Positions 29,404 through 39,496 of a DNA stretch of 64,000 nt are shown here, one piece after another. Numbering within the stretch: position 1 is the stretch's first letter; each line of letters opens with the position of its first letter. The DNA comes from Pseudomonadota bacterium (lineage in GTDB: Bacteria > Pseudomonadota > Gammaproteobacteria > Acidiferrobacterales > Acidiferrobacteraceae), in assembly GCA_021827145.1 (NCBI GenBank), contig JAKAXK010000002.1, positions 1 through 64,000 on the forward strand, in the 5' to 3' direction. The translations under genes and the position numbers were made by a program. The notes below the pieces were generated by a model that was not told the DNA's origin, made no database searches, and saw only the letters and a program-made list of their open reading frames with translations.

Positions 29404-31137
29404 ATGACAACTGAGGCGACCATGATGGAATCCACACCGGCGGCGCGACCGCGCAAGGCGCGTCTCGGCGATCTCCTTGTGGAAAACAAGGTGATCTCGA
29501 AGGAGCAGCTTGAGACCGCGCTCGACGACCAGCGCAAGAGTGGCCGGCGTCTTGGGCGTGTCTTGATCGAGAATGGCTACCTCACCGAAGACGCGCTGCT
29601 CGATTTCCTGTCACGCCAATTGCGCATACCGTACGTCGATCTGCGCCGCTACACCTTCATGCCCGAGGTCGTGCGTCTGATCCCCGAGGCCTATGCCAGG
29701 CGCTTCCGGGCCGTTGCCTTGCGCGAGGAGGATGGCGCTATCCTCGTGGGGCTTGCCGACCCGATCGACATCTTTGCCCATGACGAGATTGCGCGGCTCG
29801 TCCAGAGACCTCTGAAGCTCGCGGTCGTGAAGGAGAGTGATCTCCTGAAGGCCCTGGATGTGGTCTATCGGCGCACCGAGGAGATCAGCGGGCTTGCCGC
29901 CGAGCTCGAGCAGGAGTTGTCGGCCTATGATATCGACCTTGGGATTACGGTCGCGGCCGAGGCCGTCAACGACGCCCCGGTCGTCAAGCTTCTGCAGACC
30001 ATCTTCGAAGATGCGATCCAGGTGAATGCCTCCGATATTCATATCGAGCCGGACGAGAGCGCGGTGCGGGTACGATTCCGCATCGACGGGGAACTGCGCA
30101 TACAGACCACCGCTGATCGCAGGATCGCCCAGGCGCTGGTGTCGCGTCTGAAACTCATGGCCTCGCTCGACATCTCCGAGCGCAGGCTTCCACAGGATGG
30201 TCGCTGCCAGGTGCGATTCCGCGAGACCGTCATCGACGTCCGCCTCTCCACGGTGCCCGTGCAGCACGGCGAATCGGTCGCTATGCGTCTCTTGAATCAG
30301 TCCAACGGCATTCTCGAGCTTGATCGGCTCGGCATGCCGGACGATGTGCTCGGGCGCTTGCGCGCCATGATCCATCAGCCCCACGGACTCGTGCTCGTCA
30401 CGGGTCCTACGGGTAGCGGCAAGACCACGACCCTTTATGGTGCCCTGAAGGAGCTCAATGTGCCCTCGGCGAAGGTCTTGACCGTTGAGGACCCGGTCGA
30501 GTACAGGCTTGCGGGCGTCAATCAGGTCCAGGTCAACCCCAAGATTGACCTGTCGTTCGCGCGGGTGCTGCGCGCCTTTTTGCGCCAAGACCCGGATATC
30601 ATTCTGATCGGCGAGATGCGTGACACCGAGACCGTGGAAATCGGACTACGCGCCGCCATGACCGGGCATCTCGTTCTCTCGAGCCTCCATACCCATGATG
30701 CGGTATCGAGTGCTTTGCGCCTCATGGATATGGGGGCTGAGCCTTATCTCGTGGCCGCCTCCTTGCGCGGTGTCGTGGCGCAGAGGCTCGTGCGCCGCGT
30801 GTGCGATAGTTGCGGGGAGCCGGTTGCGCCGACGCCGGCGGAAAAGGCGCTCTTCGAGGCCGATCTAGGCGCCGACATACCTCTGACCCTGAAGCGGGGT
30901 CGCGGTTGCGCCTTTTGTCAGCACACGGGTTTTCGCGGGCGGGTCGGGGTCTATGAGATTCTCGAGATCGATGAGGCATTGATGTTCGCCCTGCAAAAGC
31001 GCGACCCCGAGGCCTTCTCGCGTGCAGCGCTTGCGGCCCCCCACTATCGGAGGTTGCGTGCCGAGGCCCTTGGGCAGGCGGCGCGCGGTGTCACCACCGT
31101 GGAAGAGGCCATGCGCGCCGTGTACGGGACCGGCTGA
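29404..31137 (+). CDS. mshE: Type IV pilus assembly ATPase (MshE/GspE/PilB family)
   Basis: N-terminal MshEN domain; GPTGSGKTTTLYGAL Walker A; CxxC zinc motifs (VCDSCGEP, CAFCQHTG). Confidence 0.95.
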   Translation: MTTEATMMESTPAARPRKARLGDLLVENKVISKEQLETALDDQRKSGRRLGRVLIENGYLTEDALLDFLSRQLRIPYVDLRRYTFMPEVVRLIPEAYARRFRAVALREEDGAILVGLADPIDIFAHDEIARLVQRPLKLAVVKESDLLKALDVVYRRTEEISGLAAELEQELSAYDIDLGITVAAEAVNDAPVVKLLQTIFEDAIQVNASDIHIEPDESAVRVRFRIDGELRIQTTADRRIAQALVSRLKLMASLDISERRLPQDGRCQVRFRETVIDVRLSTVPVQHGESVAMRLLNQSNGILELDRLGMPDDVLGRLRAMIHQPHGLVLVTGPTGSGKTTTLYGALKELNVPSAKVLTVEDPVEYRLAGVNQVQVNPKIDLSFARVLRAFLRQDPDIILIGEMRDTETVEIGLRAAMTGHLVLSSLHTHDAVSSALRLMDMGAEPYLVAASLRGVVAQRLVRRVCDSCGEPVAPTPAEKALFEADLGADIPLTLKRGRGCAFCQHTGFRGRVGVYEILEIDEALMFALQKRDPEAFSRAALAAPHYRRLRAEALGQAARGVTTVEEAMRAVYGTG

Positions 31138-32372
31138 TGCCCGCCTTCCGCTACAAGGGGCGCAATGGCCGTGGCGAGGCGGTTGCGGGGCTCATGGAGG
31201 GGGCGAGCCCGGACGCGGTGGCGAGCCACCTCTTCAATCTCGGCATCACACCCATCGACATCCGCGGGACCGCAACCAAATCGCAAGCCTTGTGGCTCCG
31301 CGAGCTCGGCCGCTCGCGCGTCGACCTGACCGATCTCGTCCTGTTTTGTCGGCAGATGTACACCCTCCTCAAGGCGGGTGTACCCATCATGCAGGCCTTG
31401 CAGGGTCTGCGCGATTCCACGCACAATCGCACGCTCGCCTCCGTCATCGGGCAGCTCAACGACGCCCTGGACGCGGGTCTCGACTTGACCGCCGCCGTGA
31501 AGCGTCATCCCAAGATCTTCTCGACCTTGTTCGTGGCCTTGATCCAGATCGGGGAGACGAGTGGCACGCTCGATCAATCGTTTCTGCAGCTCGCGGGTTA
31601 TCTGGAGCGTGACCGCGAGACCGAGCAGCGCGTCAAATCGGCTACCCGTTACCCCAGTTTCGTCGTAGTCGCCCTGGTTCTCGCGGTCTTCATCATCAAC
31701 ATCTTTGTCATTCCGGCCTTCGCCCATGTCTATGCCGGCCTGCACGCCAAACTGCCGCTTGCCACCCGCATCCTGATCGCGGCGTCCAATTTCACGGTGC
31801 ATTATTGGTACGAGGTCCTGGGCGCGGTCGCGCTTACCGTGCTCGGGGTGCGCGCTTATGTGCGCACGACCGGTGGACGTTATCGGTGGCACAGACTGCG
31901 TCTTAGGCTTCCGATCATAGGGCCCATTCTGACCCGCGCCCTGCTCGGGCGCTTTGCGCGCGCCCTTGCCATCACCGTGAAAAGCGGCGTACCGCTGATA
32001 CAGGGTCTCACCGTCATAAGCCGGGCGGTCGACAATGACTATGTGGCCGCGCGCGTGCTACAGATGCGCGATGGCGTGGAGCGCGGCGAGACGCTTGCAC
32101 GTGCGGCGCAGGCCACGGGAATGTTCCCTCCGCTCGTGCTGCAAATGGTGACGGTGGGTGAGGACAGCGGCGCGATCGACAGCCTCATGACCGAGGTTGC
32201 GGATTATTACGAACGCGAGGTGGACTACGATCTGCGCAACTTGAGCACCGCCATAGAGCCGCTGCTGGTGGTCGCCATGGGGATCATGGTCTTGATATTG
32301 GCGCTCGGCGTGTTTCTGCCGATGTGGGATCTGGCCCATGCGGCCTTTCAGAGAAACGGGGGACAGGTATGA
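31137..32372 (+). CDS. mshG: Type II/IV secretion inner-membrane protein (MshG/PilC/GspF)
   Basis: LVLFCRQMYTLLKAGVPIMQAL; T2SSF duplicated domains. Confidence 0.95.
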   Translation: MPAFRYKGRNGRGEAVAGLMEGASPDAVASHLFNLGITPIDIRGTATKSQALWLRELGRSRVDLTDLVLFCRQMYTLLKAGVPIMQALQGLRDSTHNRTLASVIGQLNDALDAGLDLTAAVKRHPKIFSTLFVALIQIGETSGTLDQSFLQLAGYLERDRETEQRVKSATRYPSFVVVALVLAVFIINIFVIPAFAHVYAGLHAKLPLATRILIAASNFTVHYWYEVLGAVALTVLGVRAYVRTTGGRYRWHRLRLRLPIIGPILTRALLGRFARALAITVKSGVPLIQGLTVISRAVDNDYVAARVLQMRDGVERGETLARAAQATGMFPPLVLQMVTVGEDSGAIDSLMTEVADYYEREVDYDLRNLSTAIEPLLVVAMGIMVLILALGVFLPMWDLAHAAFQRNGGQV

Positions 32373-32392
32373 GGCGCGTTGGTGAACGCGGT

Positions 32393-32414
32393 GACCTCGC
32401 CGTCCGGCGAGGTC
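32393..32414 (+). other. Perfect 9-bp hairpin in the mshG-mshI intergenic gap
   Basis: GACCTCGCC-GTCC-GGCGAGGTC; downstream T-run at about 32427-32432. Confidence 0.8.
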
Positions 32415-32541
32415 GGAAAAGTGCGGTTTTTTGGGGGTGACGACCCGGGTTGTGCGTGCTACTGTCGGCAAAAGAGCGGCCGGCGGGGCTTGAACCCGCT
32501 TACAGGGTGGTCTCATAAAAGCTCGGTGATAAGGGGGGAGT

Positions 32542-33456
32542 ATGTGGGGACGCTTAAGGCGCGAGCGCAAGGGTGCCGGTCTGTCCGGCATCGGCGTGCA
32601 TGCGTCGGGGCTTTCCTATGTGAGCGTCACCCGTCATCCACGGGGACCGGCGCGCGTGGAGGCCGCTGAATTCCGGCCCTTCGACGGCGTGGAGCCCGCC
32701 CGGGTCCTGGCGCGGCTCGTGCTGGACCACGACCTCAAGCGCCGCCCCTGTACCACCCTTTTGCGGGAAGGCGAATATCGGCTCTTGCAGACCGAGGCGC
32801 CGGAGGTAAAGTCCGAGGAACTGCGTGCCGCGCTGCGCTGGCGCATAAAGGACTTGATCGATTTCCATGTCAATGACGCGACCATAGATGTCTTCGATGT
32901 GCCCGTGCGCATGCCGGGACGGCCCGCGCTCGTTTATGTGGTCGTCGGACGCAATGAGGCGATACGCGAGCGCGTCGATCTCATGCACAATGCCGGCGCG
33001 GCCCTCGACATCATAGATATCCCGGAGCTTGCGCAACGCAATCTGGCGCAGCTCCTCGCGCAAGACCAGGAAGGCGTGGCGCTGCTCACGCTGACGGAAG
33101 ACGGTGGTTTTATCACCATTACGCGCAAGGGCGAGCTCTATCTGTCACGCGCGATCACCGACACCCCGGCGGCGCTCGCCGATGCTCGGGGATTTGAGCG
33201 TCTACTGCTCGAGTTGCAGCGCTCTTTGGATTATTTCGAAAGCTCCTTTCGGCAGAGCCCCATCATGCATGTCGTCGTGGCGCCCGCGTCGACCCGCACC
33301 GAGCCGCTCGTGGCCTTCCTGCAGACGCACCTCGTCCAGCGCGTCGTACCTTGGGAGGCGGGGCACTACGGAGACGTCGAACTAGCCGTCCCTGTCCCGG
33401 AGACCTGTCTCCTGACGTTGGGCGCGGCCCTGCGCCATGAGAAGGTGGTCCTATGA
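32542..33456 (+). CDS. mshI: MshI-like (PilM-type) pilus biogenesis protein
   Basis: Actin-like PilM/MshI pattern and operon position. Confidence 0.8.
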   Translation: MWGRLRRERKGAGLSGIGVHASGLSYVSVTRHPRGPARVEAAEFRPFDGVEPARVLARLVLDHDLKRRPCTTLLREGEYRLLQTEAPEVKSEELRAALRWRIKDLIDFHVNDATIDVFDVPVRMPGRPALVYVVVGRNEAIRERVDLMHNAGAALDIIDIPELAQRNLAQLLAQDQEGVALLTLTEDGGFITITRKGELYLSRAITDTPAALADARGFERLLLELQRSLDYFESSFRQSPIMHVVVAPASTRTEPLVAFLQTHLVQRVVPWEAGHYGDVELAVPVPETCLLTLGAALRHEKVVL

Positions 33457-34100
33457 GCGCTCAGCAGATCAACCTTTACCACCCCATCTTTCGCCGCGAG
33501 CAAAAGCTGTTCTCGGCCGTCACCATGATGCGCGCATGGTTTGCTTTACTCGCGGTAGGGGTTGCCGCGGCGGCATTCGACGCCTGGCAAGTCCACGGGC
33601 TGGCCGGGGCGCTTGCAAACGCTCAGCGCACCGAGCAGGCCGCTCAGGCGCAGCTGGTATCCGCCGAGCACATTTTTGGTGTAGGTCACGCCCGCGCACA
33701 ACTGGCGGCACTGGAGGCGCGCGAGCGGGCCCTGAAGGGGGTCGCGCGTTTCTTGCGCGAGAGCCGGCGTGCCGAGGTGGGGCCCGCCCCCGTGCTGCTT
33801 GCCATGAGCGACGCCATCGTGCCCGGAGTCTGGATCACGCGCTTCTCGCTGGACCGCAAGCGCCACGCCTTGATACTGGCGGGCCATAGTATGCGTCCCG
33901 CGCAGGTGCCACTTTTCCTGCATCGCCTCGTAGCTCGTCCCACGCTTGTCGGCTACCGGTTCCGAACGTTTGCCATTACACGCCCCCGTCATGCCGCGCA
34001 TTACAGGCCCTATGTGGACTTTACGGCGAGTACGGCAGCCTCGAAGTCGAAGGCCGCGATGAAGTCGGACGCGCCACGTTCTGCCAAGGGGGCGACATGA
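33453..34100 (+). CDS. PilN-like pilus assembly protein
   Basis: INLYHPIFRREQKLFSA N-terminus (PilN/MshI2-type), single TM. Confidence 0.75.
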   Translation: MSAQQINLYHPIFRREQKLFSAVTMMRAWFALLAVGVAAAAFDAWQVHGLAGALANAQRTEQAAQAQLVSAEHIFGVGHARAQLAALEARERALKGVARFLRESRRAEVGPAPVLLAMSDAIVPGVWITRFSLDRKRHALILAGHSMRPAQVPLFLHRLVARPTLVGYRFRTFAITRPRHAAHYRPYVDFTASTAASKSKAAMKSDAPRSAKGAT

Positions 34101-34735
34101 ACGTGAAGGCGTTGTTTGCGACTGGGCAGGAGCGGATCGACGCGCTCACCTTGCGCGAACGCATTTTACTCTTCGCGGCCATCGTGGCTGTCACCTATGG
34201 GCTCGTGGTGGCGGTCGCGATCCATCCACTCGAGGTCCGCGCGCAGGTCGTCAAGACCGATCTTGTGAAGACCCGCGCCCAGACGGCCGTCGTCAATACC
34301 CGACTCGAGACCTTGCTGGCGCCCGGCACGCGGGCCCGCGAGCACGCGGAGCGCAAAACCTTGAGTCGCCAGATCCGTGTCCTGAGAAGGCGTCTTGCGC
34401 GCCTCACAGGGGCTTTGGTGCCGGCGCGCGAGATGCCAGCGCTCTTGCGTGAGGTGCTGGCCCGCACGCCAGGAGTGACGCTCGTGGCGCTGACGAATCG
34501 AGGCACGATCGCCATGCGCCGTAGCCCGAAGGCCAAACCGTTCATCTATCGGCACGAGATGGCGCTGGTGGTGCGCGGACCCTACCGGGCTTTGGTCCAT
34601 TACCTGACGGCGCTTGCCCACACCAAGAGGCACGTGCTGTGGGGTCGCGTGACCCTCACGGCGGATCACTACCCCTTTTCCACGCTGCGGTTGCGCGTCT
34701 ACACCCTGAGTTCCCATGAGGCCTTGCTCGAATGA
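34097..34735 (+). CDS. mshJ: MshJ-like (PilO-type) pilus biogenesis protein
   Basis: Single TM, coiled coil, operon position. Confidence 0.75.
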   Translation: MNVKALFATGQERIDALTLRERILLFAAIVAVTYGLVVAVAIHPLEVRAQVVKTDLVKTRAQTAVVNTRLETLLAPGTRAREHAERKTLSRQIRVLRRRLARLTGALVPAREMPALLREVLARTPGVTLVALTNRGTIAMRRSPKAKPFIYRHEMALVVRGPYRALVHYLTALAHTKRHVLWGRVTLTADHYPFSTLRLRVYTLSSHEALLE

Positions 34736-34764
34736 TTGGCACGGTCCTTGTATGGTATCGGAGC

Positions 34765-35103
34765 ATGAATAGAAAACGATTCATAGCAATGGTGCTCGTC
34801 GCCTTGGCGCAAGGCGCCCCGGCCTATGGTTTGACGGACCCGACGCGGCCCCCGTGGCTCGCGCCGATCGACCCCCGGCCCGCGCACGCGGGTCTCCAGG
34901 CGATTTTGCGCGATGGGCCGCGGCAGCTTGCGATCATTGACGGGCGACTGTCGGCCGTGGGGGCGCGCGTCGGGATCGATCGTCTGGTCGCTATCCGCAG
35001 GAACTCGGTGGTACTTTCCGGACCCCATGGGACACGTCGGTTGTTCCTGGGCTCGCAAGGCGGAATCAAGAAGACGGCGATTTTAAAGGAAGGCGCTTCA
35101 TGA
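34765..35103 (+). CDS. mshK: MshK-like protein
   Basis: DPTRPPWLAP motif typical of MshK/PilP-like proteins; operon position. ORF opens at 34732. Confidence 0.7.
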   Translation: MNRKRFIAMVLVALAQGAPAYGLTDPTRPPWLAPIDPRPAHAGLQAILRDGPRQLAIIDGRLSAVGARVGIDRLVAIRRNSVVLSGPHGTRRLFLGSQGGIKKTAILKEGAS

Positions 35104-36815
35104 GCTATGCGTATCCGCGGTGGTTTATGGCGAGCATGTTGCTCGCGTTAGGGGCTTGCGCTCCGCGCGGATTCGACAAGCCGCTTACGGCGCGCATGCA
35201 GCACAAGCTCGCATCCGCCGCGCGTTCACAGAACAAGGTCGCGATCCCCGCCGCTGTGGCAAGCGCGCTCGTACCGCCGGTCACGATCCGGCTCCCGCGT
35301 GCCCGCGCATTGGCCGTTCCGAGCCGTTTCGATTTCAATACAGACAATGCGCCCGCCGCGCAGGTATTCACGCAACTCGTGCGTGGCACATCCTATAGCG
35401 TCGCCTTGCCGAGCCGTCTCGCGGGGCGTATCACCGTGCATTTGAAGAATGTGACGGTGCCCGAGGCGATGCGTGTCATACGCACCGAGAACGGTTATCA
35501 GTATCGGCGTCGCGGACACCAGTATTACATTTTGCCACCGGGTCTCAGGACCGAGATCTTTCGGGTCCATTATCTTGATATCGTGCGCACCGGCACTTCG
35601 GAGACGCGGCTCACGGGCCAAAGCCTCACGAGCGTTGGGACGAGCGGCGGCATGACGGGTGGTGCACCCATGCCTTCGAGCGGTCAGCGGACCACGGCCC
35701 CCACGATTTCCGTGAAGACCACCTCGCGCAGCGATTTTTGGAAGACACTTGCGACGACCGTGACGGCACTCGTCGGCAAGGGGCCGGGGCACGAAGTCAT
35801 CGCCAATCCTCAAGCGGGTCTGCTGGTGGTGCGCGCCGGCCCCCGGACCCTTTACACCGTGAGCCGCTTTCTGCGTCTCACGCAGGCCAGCGTGGATCGC
35901 GAGGTCGTCATCGACGCCAAGATCCTCGAAGTCGACCTGAAGAGCGGCTACCAGAGCGGTATCGACTGGGCGAAGCTCGGCAACGTCGCCGGCGCCCAAC
36001 TCATGGGCGCGCAAACGGGAGGCAGCCAGCTCCTGTCTTCGGGGGTGTCGACCATAGGCGGTAACGCCGGCAACATCAATCCCGCGACCGGCACTCCGAA
36101 TCCATATGGGCCAAGCGCCTACTCGCCCATCGACAATACCGCCGTGTCGGCCTTTGGCGGCATCTTCAGTCTCGCGCTGCATGCTGGTAACTTCGCTGCC
36201 TTCATTCAGCTTCTAAACACCGAGGGGCGCGTCCAGGTCCTATCGAGTCCGCGCGTGTCTACGATGAACGAACAGAAGGCCGTCATTAAGGTCGGAGGCG
36301 ACCAGTTCTTCGTGACCGGGGTCACGAACACCCAGTCTCTGGTCGGTATCTCTCCCGTCAGCACGCCGGCTGTCGAGCTTTCACCGTTCTTCTCAGGCAT
36401 CGCGCTCGATGTGACACCCGAGATCGATGGTCATGGATCGGTGGTTCTTTACATCCACCCCTCGGTGAGCCAAGTCACGCAGATCAATCAGCAGTTCAGC
36501 GTCTCGGGGCAGGCCTTCAATCTGCCGCTTGCCTCAAGCTCCATCCAGGAGTCGGATTCGGTGGTGCGCGCGCAGAGTGGCCAGGTGATCGTCATCGGCG
36601 GCTTGATGAAAGAAGGGTCGACGAACAACAATGCCACGGTGCCCTTGCTCGGCAACATCCCGATCCTCGGGAATCTCTTCAAGGATAAAAAGGTGGTGAG
36701 GGTCAAGAAGGAACTTGTGATCCTTCTGAAGCCGACGGTCGTGAACTTAGGTGAGCCGTGGCGGCAGGAGCTGTCGCGCGCCCAGAGGCAGATTACGCGC
36801 ATAACGGGACATTAA
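35100..36815 (+). CDS. mshL: MSHA secretin
   Basis: Lipobox LALGAC; secretin domain (VQVLSSPRVSTMNEQKAVIKVGGDQFFV ... GGLMKE ... VPLLGNIPILGNLFK). Confidence 0.95.
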   Translation: MSYAYPRWFMASMLLALGACAPRGFDKPLTARMQHKLASAARSQNKVAIPAAVASALVPPVTIRLPRARALAVPSRFDFNTDNAPAAQVFTQLVRGTSYSVALPSRLAGRITVHLKNVTVPEAMRVIRTENGYQYRRRGHQYYILPPGLRTEIFRVHYLDIVRTGTSETRLTGQSLTSVGTSGGMTGGAPMPSSGQRTTAPTISVKTTSRSDFWKTLATTVTALVGKGPGHEVIANPQAGLLVVRAGPRTLYTVSRFLRLTQASVDREVVIDAKILEVDLKSGYQSGIDWAKLGNVAGAQLMGAQTGGSQLLSSGVSTIGGNAGNINPATGTPNPYGPSAYSPIDNTAVSAFGGIFSLALHAGNFAAFIQLLNTEGRVQVLSSPRVSTMNEQKAVIKVGGDQFFVTGVTNTQSLVGISPVSTPAVELSPFFSGIALDVTPEIDGHGSVVLYIHPSVSQVTQINQQFSVSGQAFNLPLASSSIQESDSVVRAQSGQVIVIGGLMKEGSTNNNATVPLLGNIPILGNLFKDKKVVRVKKELVILLKPTVVNLGEPWRQELSRAQRQITRITGH

Positions 36816-37676
36816 ATGTACGAGCGCTACTTCGGGCTTCGCGAACTTCCCTTCGGGCTTACGCCGGATACCGAGTACTATTTTGCCCATGCGCGCCACC
36901 AAGAAGCCTTGAATATGTTGCTCGCCGCCGTGCGTATGGGCGAGGGTTTTCTGAAAGTGACGGGCGAAGTGGGTACGGGTAAGACGCTTCTTTGCCGCAA
37001 GTTTCTCGCCGTCCTTGCCGCCGACCCGGAATTTATCACGGCCTATATTCCTAACCCCGCGCTCGAGTCCGTCGCGCTGTTGGAGGCCATCGCTGCCGAA
37101 TTGGGGCTCCCGGCGGTCGCTGGCGCCAGCCCTCATGCCCTCATGCGCGCCCTGAGCGAACATTTGATTGCAAGCTGCGCGCAAGGGCGCCGCGTGATCC
37201 TCTGTCTGGATGAGGTCCAGGCGATGCCCATGGAGACGCTGGAGTCTCTGCGGCTCATCAGCAACCTCGAGACCGAGAAACGCAAGCTCCTGCAGATCGT
37301 GCTGTTCGGCCAACCGGAGCTCGACGTGCGCCTCGAGGAGCGGCAAGTTCGCCAATTGCGCCAACGCATCGCCTTCTCCTGCCGTCTTGCGCCTTTGTCA
37401 CTGGCCGACACGGATGACTATTTGCGGCACAGGCTGCATGTGGCGGGCTACGAAGGCCCTGCGCTTTTTGGGAAGGGCGCCTTGCGTGTCCTCTACCGGG
37501 CGTCGGGTGGCGTCCCGCGGCTCGCCAACATCCTCGCCCATAAATCGCTCATGGTCGCCTACGGTGAAGGGTCGGCGCAGGTGCGGGCCCGGCATATGCG
37601 GCTTGCCTGCGCTGACACCGAGGCCACCCGCGGTCATGCGGGCCTTTTTGGTTTCCTGCCCTGGGGGCGTCGATGA
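36816..37676 (+). CDS. mshM: MshM/ExeA-type AAA ATPase
   Basis: MYERYFGLRELPFGLTPDTEYYF; GEVGTGKTLLCR; LDEVQAMPMETLESLRLISNLET. Confidence 0.93.
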   Translation: MYERYFGLRELPFGLTPDTEYYFAHARHQEALNMLLAAVRMGEGFLKVTGEVGTGKTLLCRKFLAVLAADPEFITAYIPNPALESVALLEAIAAELGLPAVAGASPHALMRALSEHLIASCAQGRRVILCLDEVQAMPMETLESLRLISNLETEKRKLLQIVLFGQPELDVRLEERQVRQLRQRIAFSCRLAPLSLADTDDYLRHRLHVAGYEGPALFGKGALRVLYRASGGVPRLANILAHKSLMVAYGEGSAQVRARHMRLACADTEATRGHAGLFGFLPWGRR

Positions 37677-38713
37677 GTCTCATCAATAAAGTCCTGCGTG
37701 ATCTCGAGGCCCGTGAGCGCGACGAGCAAGCATCACAGTCGCGCCCGGTGCTGACCGATCTGCGCGCTGCGCCCGAATCGCCCGAGCGCTCGGGGGTCCC
37801 GCGCGCGACATGGCTGCTGCTGGCGGTGGCAATCGTCGCCATCGCTGTGCTTGTAGCCTGGGTGGTCGGGCGCGGGCCCGCGCGCGCCCCGGCCGCCAGG
37901 GTCGTCCACGCCTCCGTCGCGCCCCCGAAGGGGGTGCGCGTAGCGCCGGTGGCCGTCGCGCCGCCCAAGACTAAGGCGTCACCGGCCGGTGCGCGCGCAA
38001 GATCGGTTGTGAAGCCTGTCCCTTCCCGCGCCTTCGTCTCCGCCGCCCACCCGCCGATCGCACCGCATAGGGTCACGCGTAGGACACGAGCCGGATCTGC
38101 CGCCATATCCCGGCATCGGAAGCCCTTGACGGCGGTCGAGCAGGCGCAGAGCGCCTACCGTCGCGCCGTGCAGGCCTTGCAGGCCGGGGACACCGCGCAG
38201 GCGCGCGCGGCCTTGCGCGCGGCACTGCGTGCCCGTCCGACGAGTCTGCGGGCGGCACTGCTGCTGGCGACCCTCGATATCCAGGGGGCGCATCTGCGTG
38301 GCGCCCGCCACATCTTACGGACCACCTTGCACGCCCATCCTCATGCGCTGCCAGCGGTGATGTTGCTCGCACAGGTCGATCTGCGGCGCGGTCGGCCGGC
38401 GGATGCAGCCCGCACCCTTGGGCGCGCGCAGCCCTTGGGCGCGGCCAGTCACTCTTATTGGGCCTTGCTGGCCGCCTCCCGTCTGCGCGCCGGGGATCAA
38501 GCCGGGGCGCTTTCCGCCTACCGCAGCGGCCTCAAGCGATTTCCTGGAGACGGTTCCCTGTGGGTGGGCGAGGGGATCGTGGAGTCCCGGAGGGGACATA
38601 CCCGGCGCGCACGCCTCGCGTGGCGCCAGGCCTCGCATTGTCCCTTGACTCCGGTGCTCGCTCGTTTCGTGCAGGCCGAGTTGCAGGGGGGTGGGGCGGC
38701 TCAGAAGCGATAA
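37673..38713 (+). CDS. mshN: MshN-like TPR protein
   Basis: SLINKVLRDLEARE N-terminus; TM; TPR repeats. Confidence 0.85.
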   Translation: MSLINKVLRDLEARERDEQASQSRPVLTDLRAAPESPERSGVPRATWLLLAVAIVAIAVLVAWVVGRGPARAPAARVVHASVAPPKGVRVAPVAVAPPKTKASPAGARARSVVKPVPSRAFVSAAHPPIAPHRVTRRTRAGSAAISRHRKPLTAVEQAQSAYRRAVQALQAGDTAQARAALRAALRARPTSLRAALLLATLDIQGAHLRGARHILRTTLHAHPHALPAVMLLAQVDLRRGRPADAARTLGRAQPLGAASHSYWALLAASRLRAGDQAGALSAYRSGLKRFPGDGSLWVGEGIVESRRGHTRRARLAWRQASHCPLTPVLARFVQAELQGGGAAQKR

Positions 38714-39354
38714 CCGATGCTCAACGAGGCGACCGGATAGGCCCGCAGACGGCGGGCCTGATGCTGGATCTGGGCGCGGACAGACGCGATTTCGGCGGCC
38801 ACCGCTGGGTTGGAGGCGGACCCCGGGGCGTTCAAGGTGGTCGTCGGCCGATCCCATAGGACACCCAGATCCACGGCGTAGGCGAAACCAGCCCGCATCC
38901 GCGCGTCATTGCTCAAGCCCAGCCCGAGATAGGGCGCGAAGCGCTGATACGTCACATTGCCGGTGATCGGTCCGACCGCGGACGCGGGTATGCTGTAGCC
39001 GCTGATGTCGTAATAGCCGTTGACCGGGGTCGCGCTCAGATCGACGCGATTGTCGTCGTAATAGACGCCGGCCGTGAAATGGAAGACACCGCGGAAGGGA
39101 TAGACATCGGCGAGCAGGGCCGCATTACGAAAGCGCGCGCGTGCGCGGTAGTTGAGCCCCTGGGTCGTTTCGCGGCGTGTGAGGCGGCCGTCGTTGGCGA
39201 GTAGTCGCGCATCGAGCCTATCCGCTACCAGCGGGAGCGAGAGCGTGGCGCCCACCCCTAAGGTGCCCGCGCCGACGCTTAGACCTATGCCCGCCCAGGC
39301 GGGCACAACGACCGCGCCTGCCATCAAACCCCCCATTGCAAGTGTCCTGATCAT
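38701..39354 (-). CDS. Hypothetical outer-membrane beta-barrel protein
   Basis: Signal peptide (MIRTLAMGGLMAGAVVVPAWA), barrel-like repeats, terminal aromatic YRF. Confidence 0.7.
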   Translation of the reverse strand: MIRTLAMGGLMAGAVVVPAWAGIGLSVGAGTLGVGATLSLPLVADRLDARLLANDGRLTRRETTQGLNYRARARFRNAALLADVYPFRGVFHFTAGVYYDDNRVDLSATPVNGYYDISGYSIPASAVGPITGNVTYQRFAPYLGLGLSNDARMRAGFAYAVDLGVLWDRPTTTLNAPGSASNPAVAAEIASVRAQIQHQARRLRAYPVASLSIGYRF

Positions 39355-39496
39355 GATCGTAGTCCTCCCAGGATGCTCCGGCGCTTGGACGATATTCCAG
39401 GGCCGGCACTGATCCAACGGTCCTTAGGTCGCTCCAACCTTTATCGGCCGCGCGCCGCCACGTATGCTTGCGCTTCGAGAATCGAGACCTGAGTCG

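Noticed and set aside
29611-30588. 325-aa minus-strand ORF opposite mshE
   Set aside because: Antisense to a clear ATPase gene; no recognisable domain.
32460-32520. Minus-strand tRNA gene suggested by T-arm-like GCGGGTTCAAGCCCCGC
   Set aside because: No matching 5' acceptor strand, D-arm, anticodon arm or CCA; kept only as an unexplained hairpin.
35226-36182. 318-aa minus-strand ORF opposite mshL
   Set aside because: Antisense to the secretin; shadow ORF.
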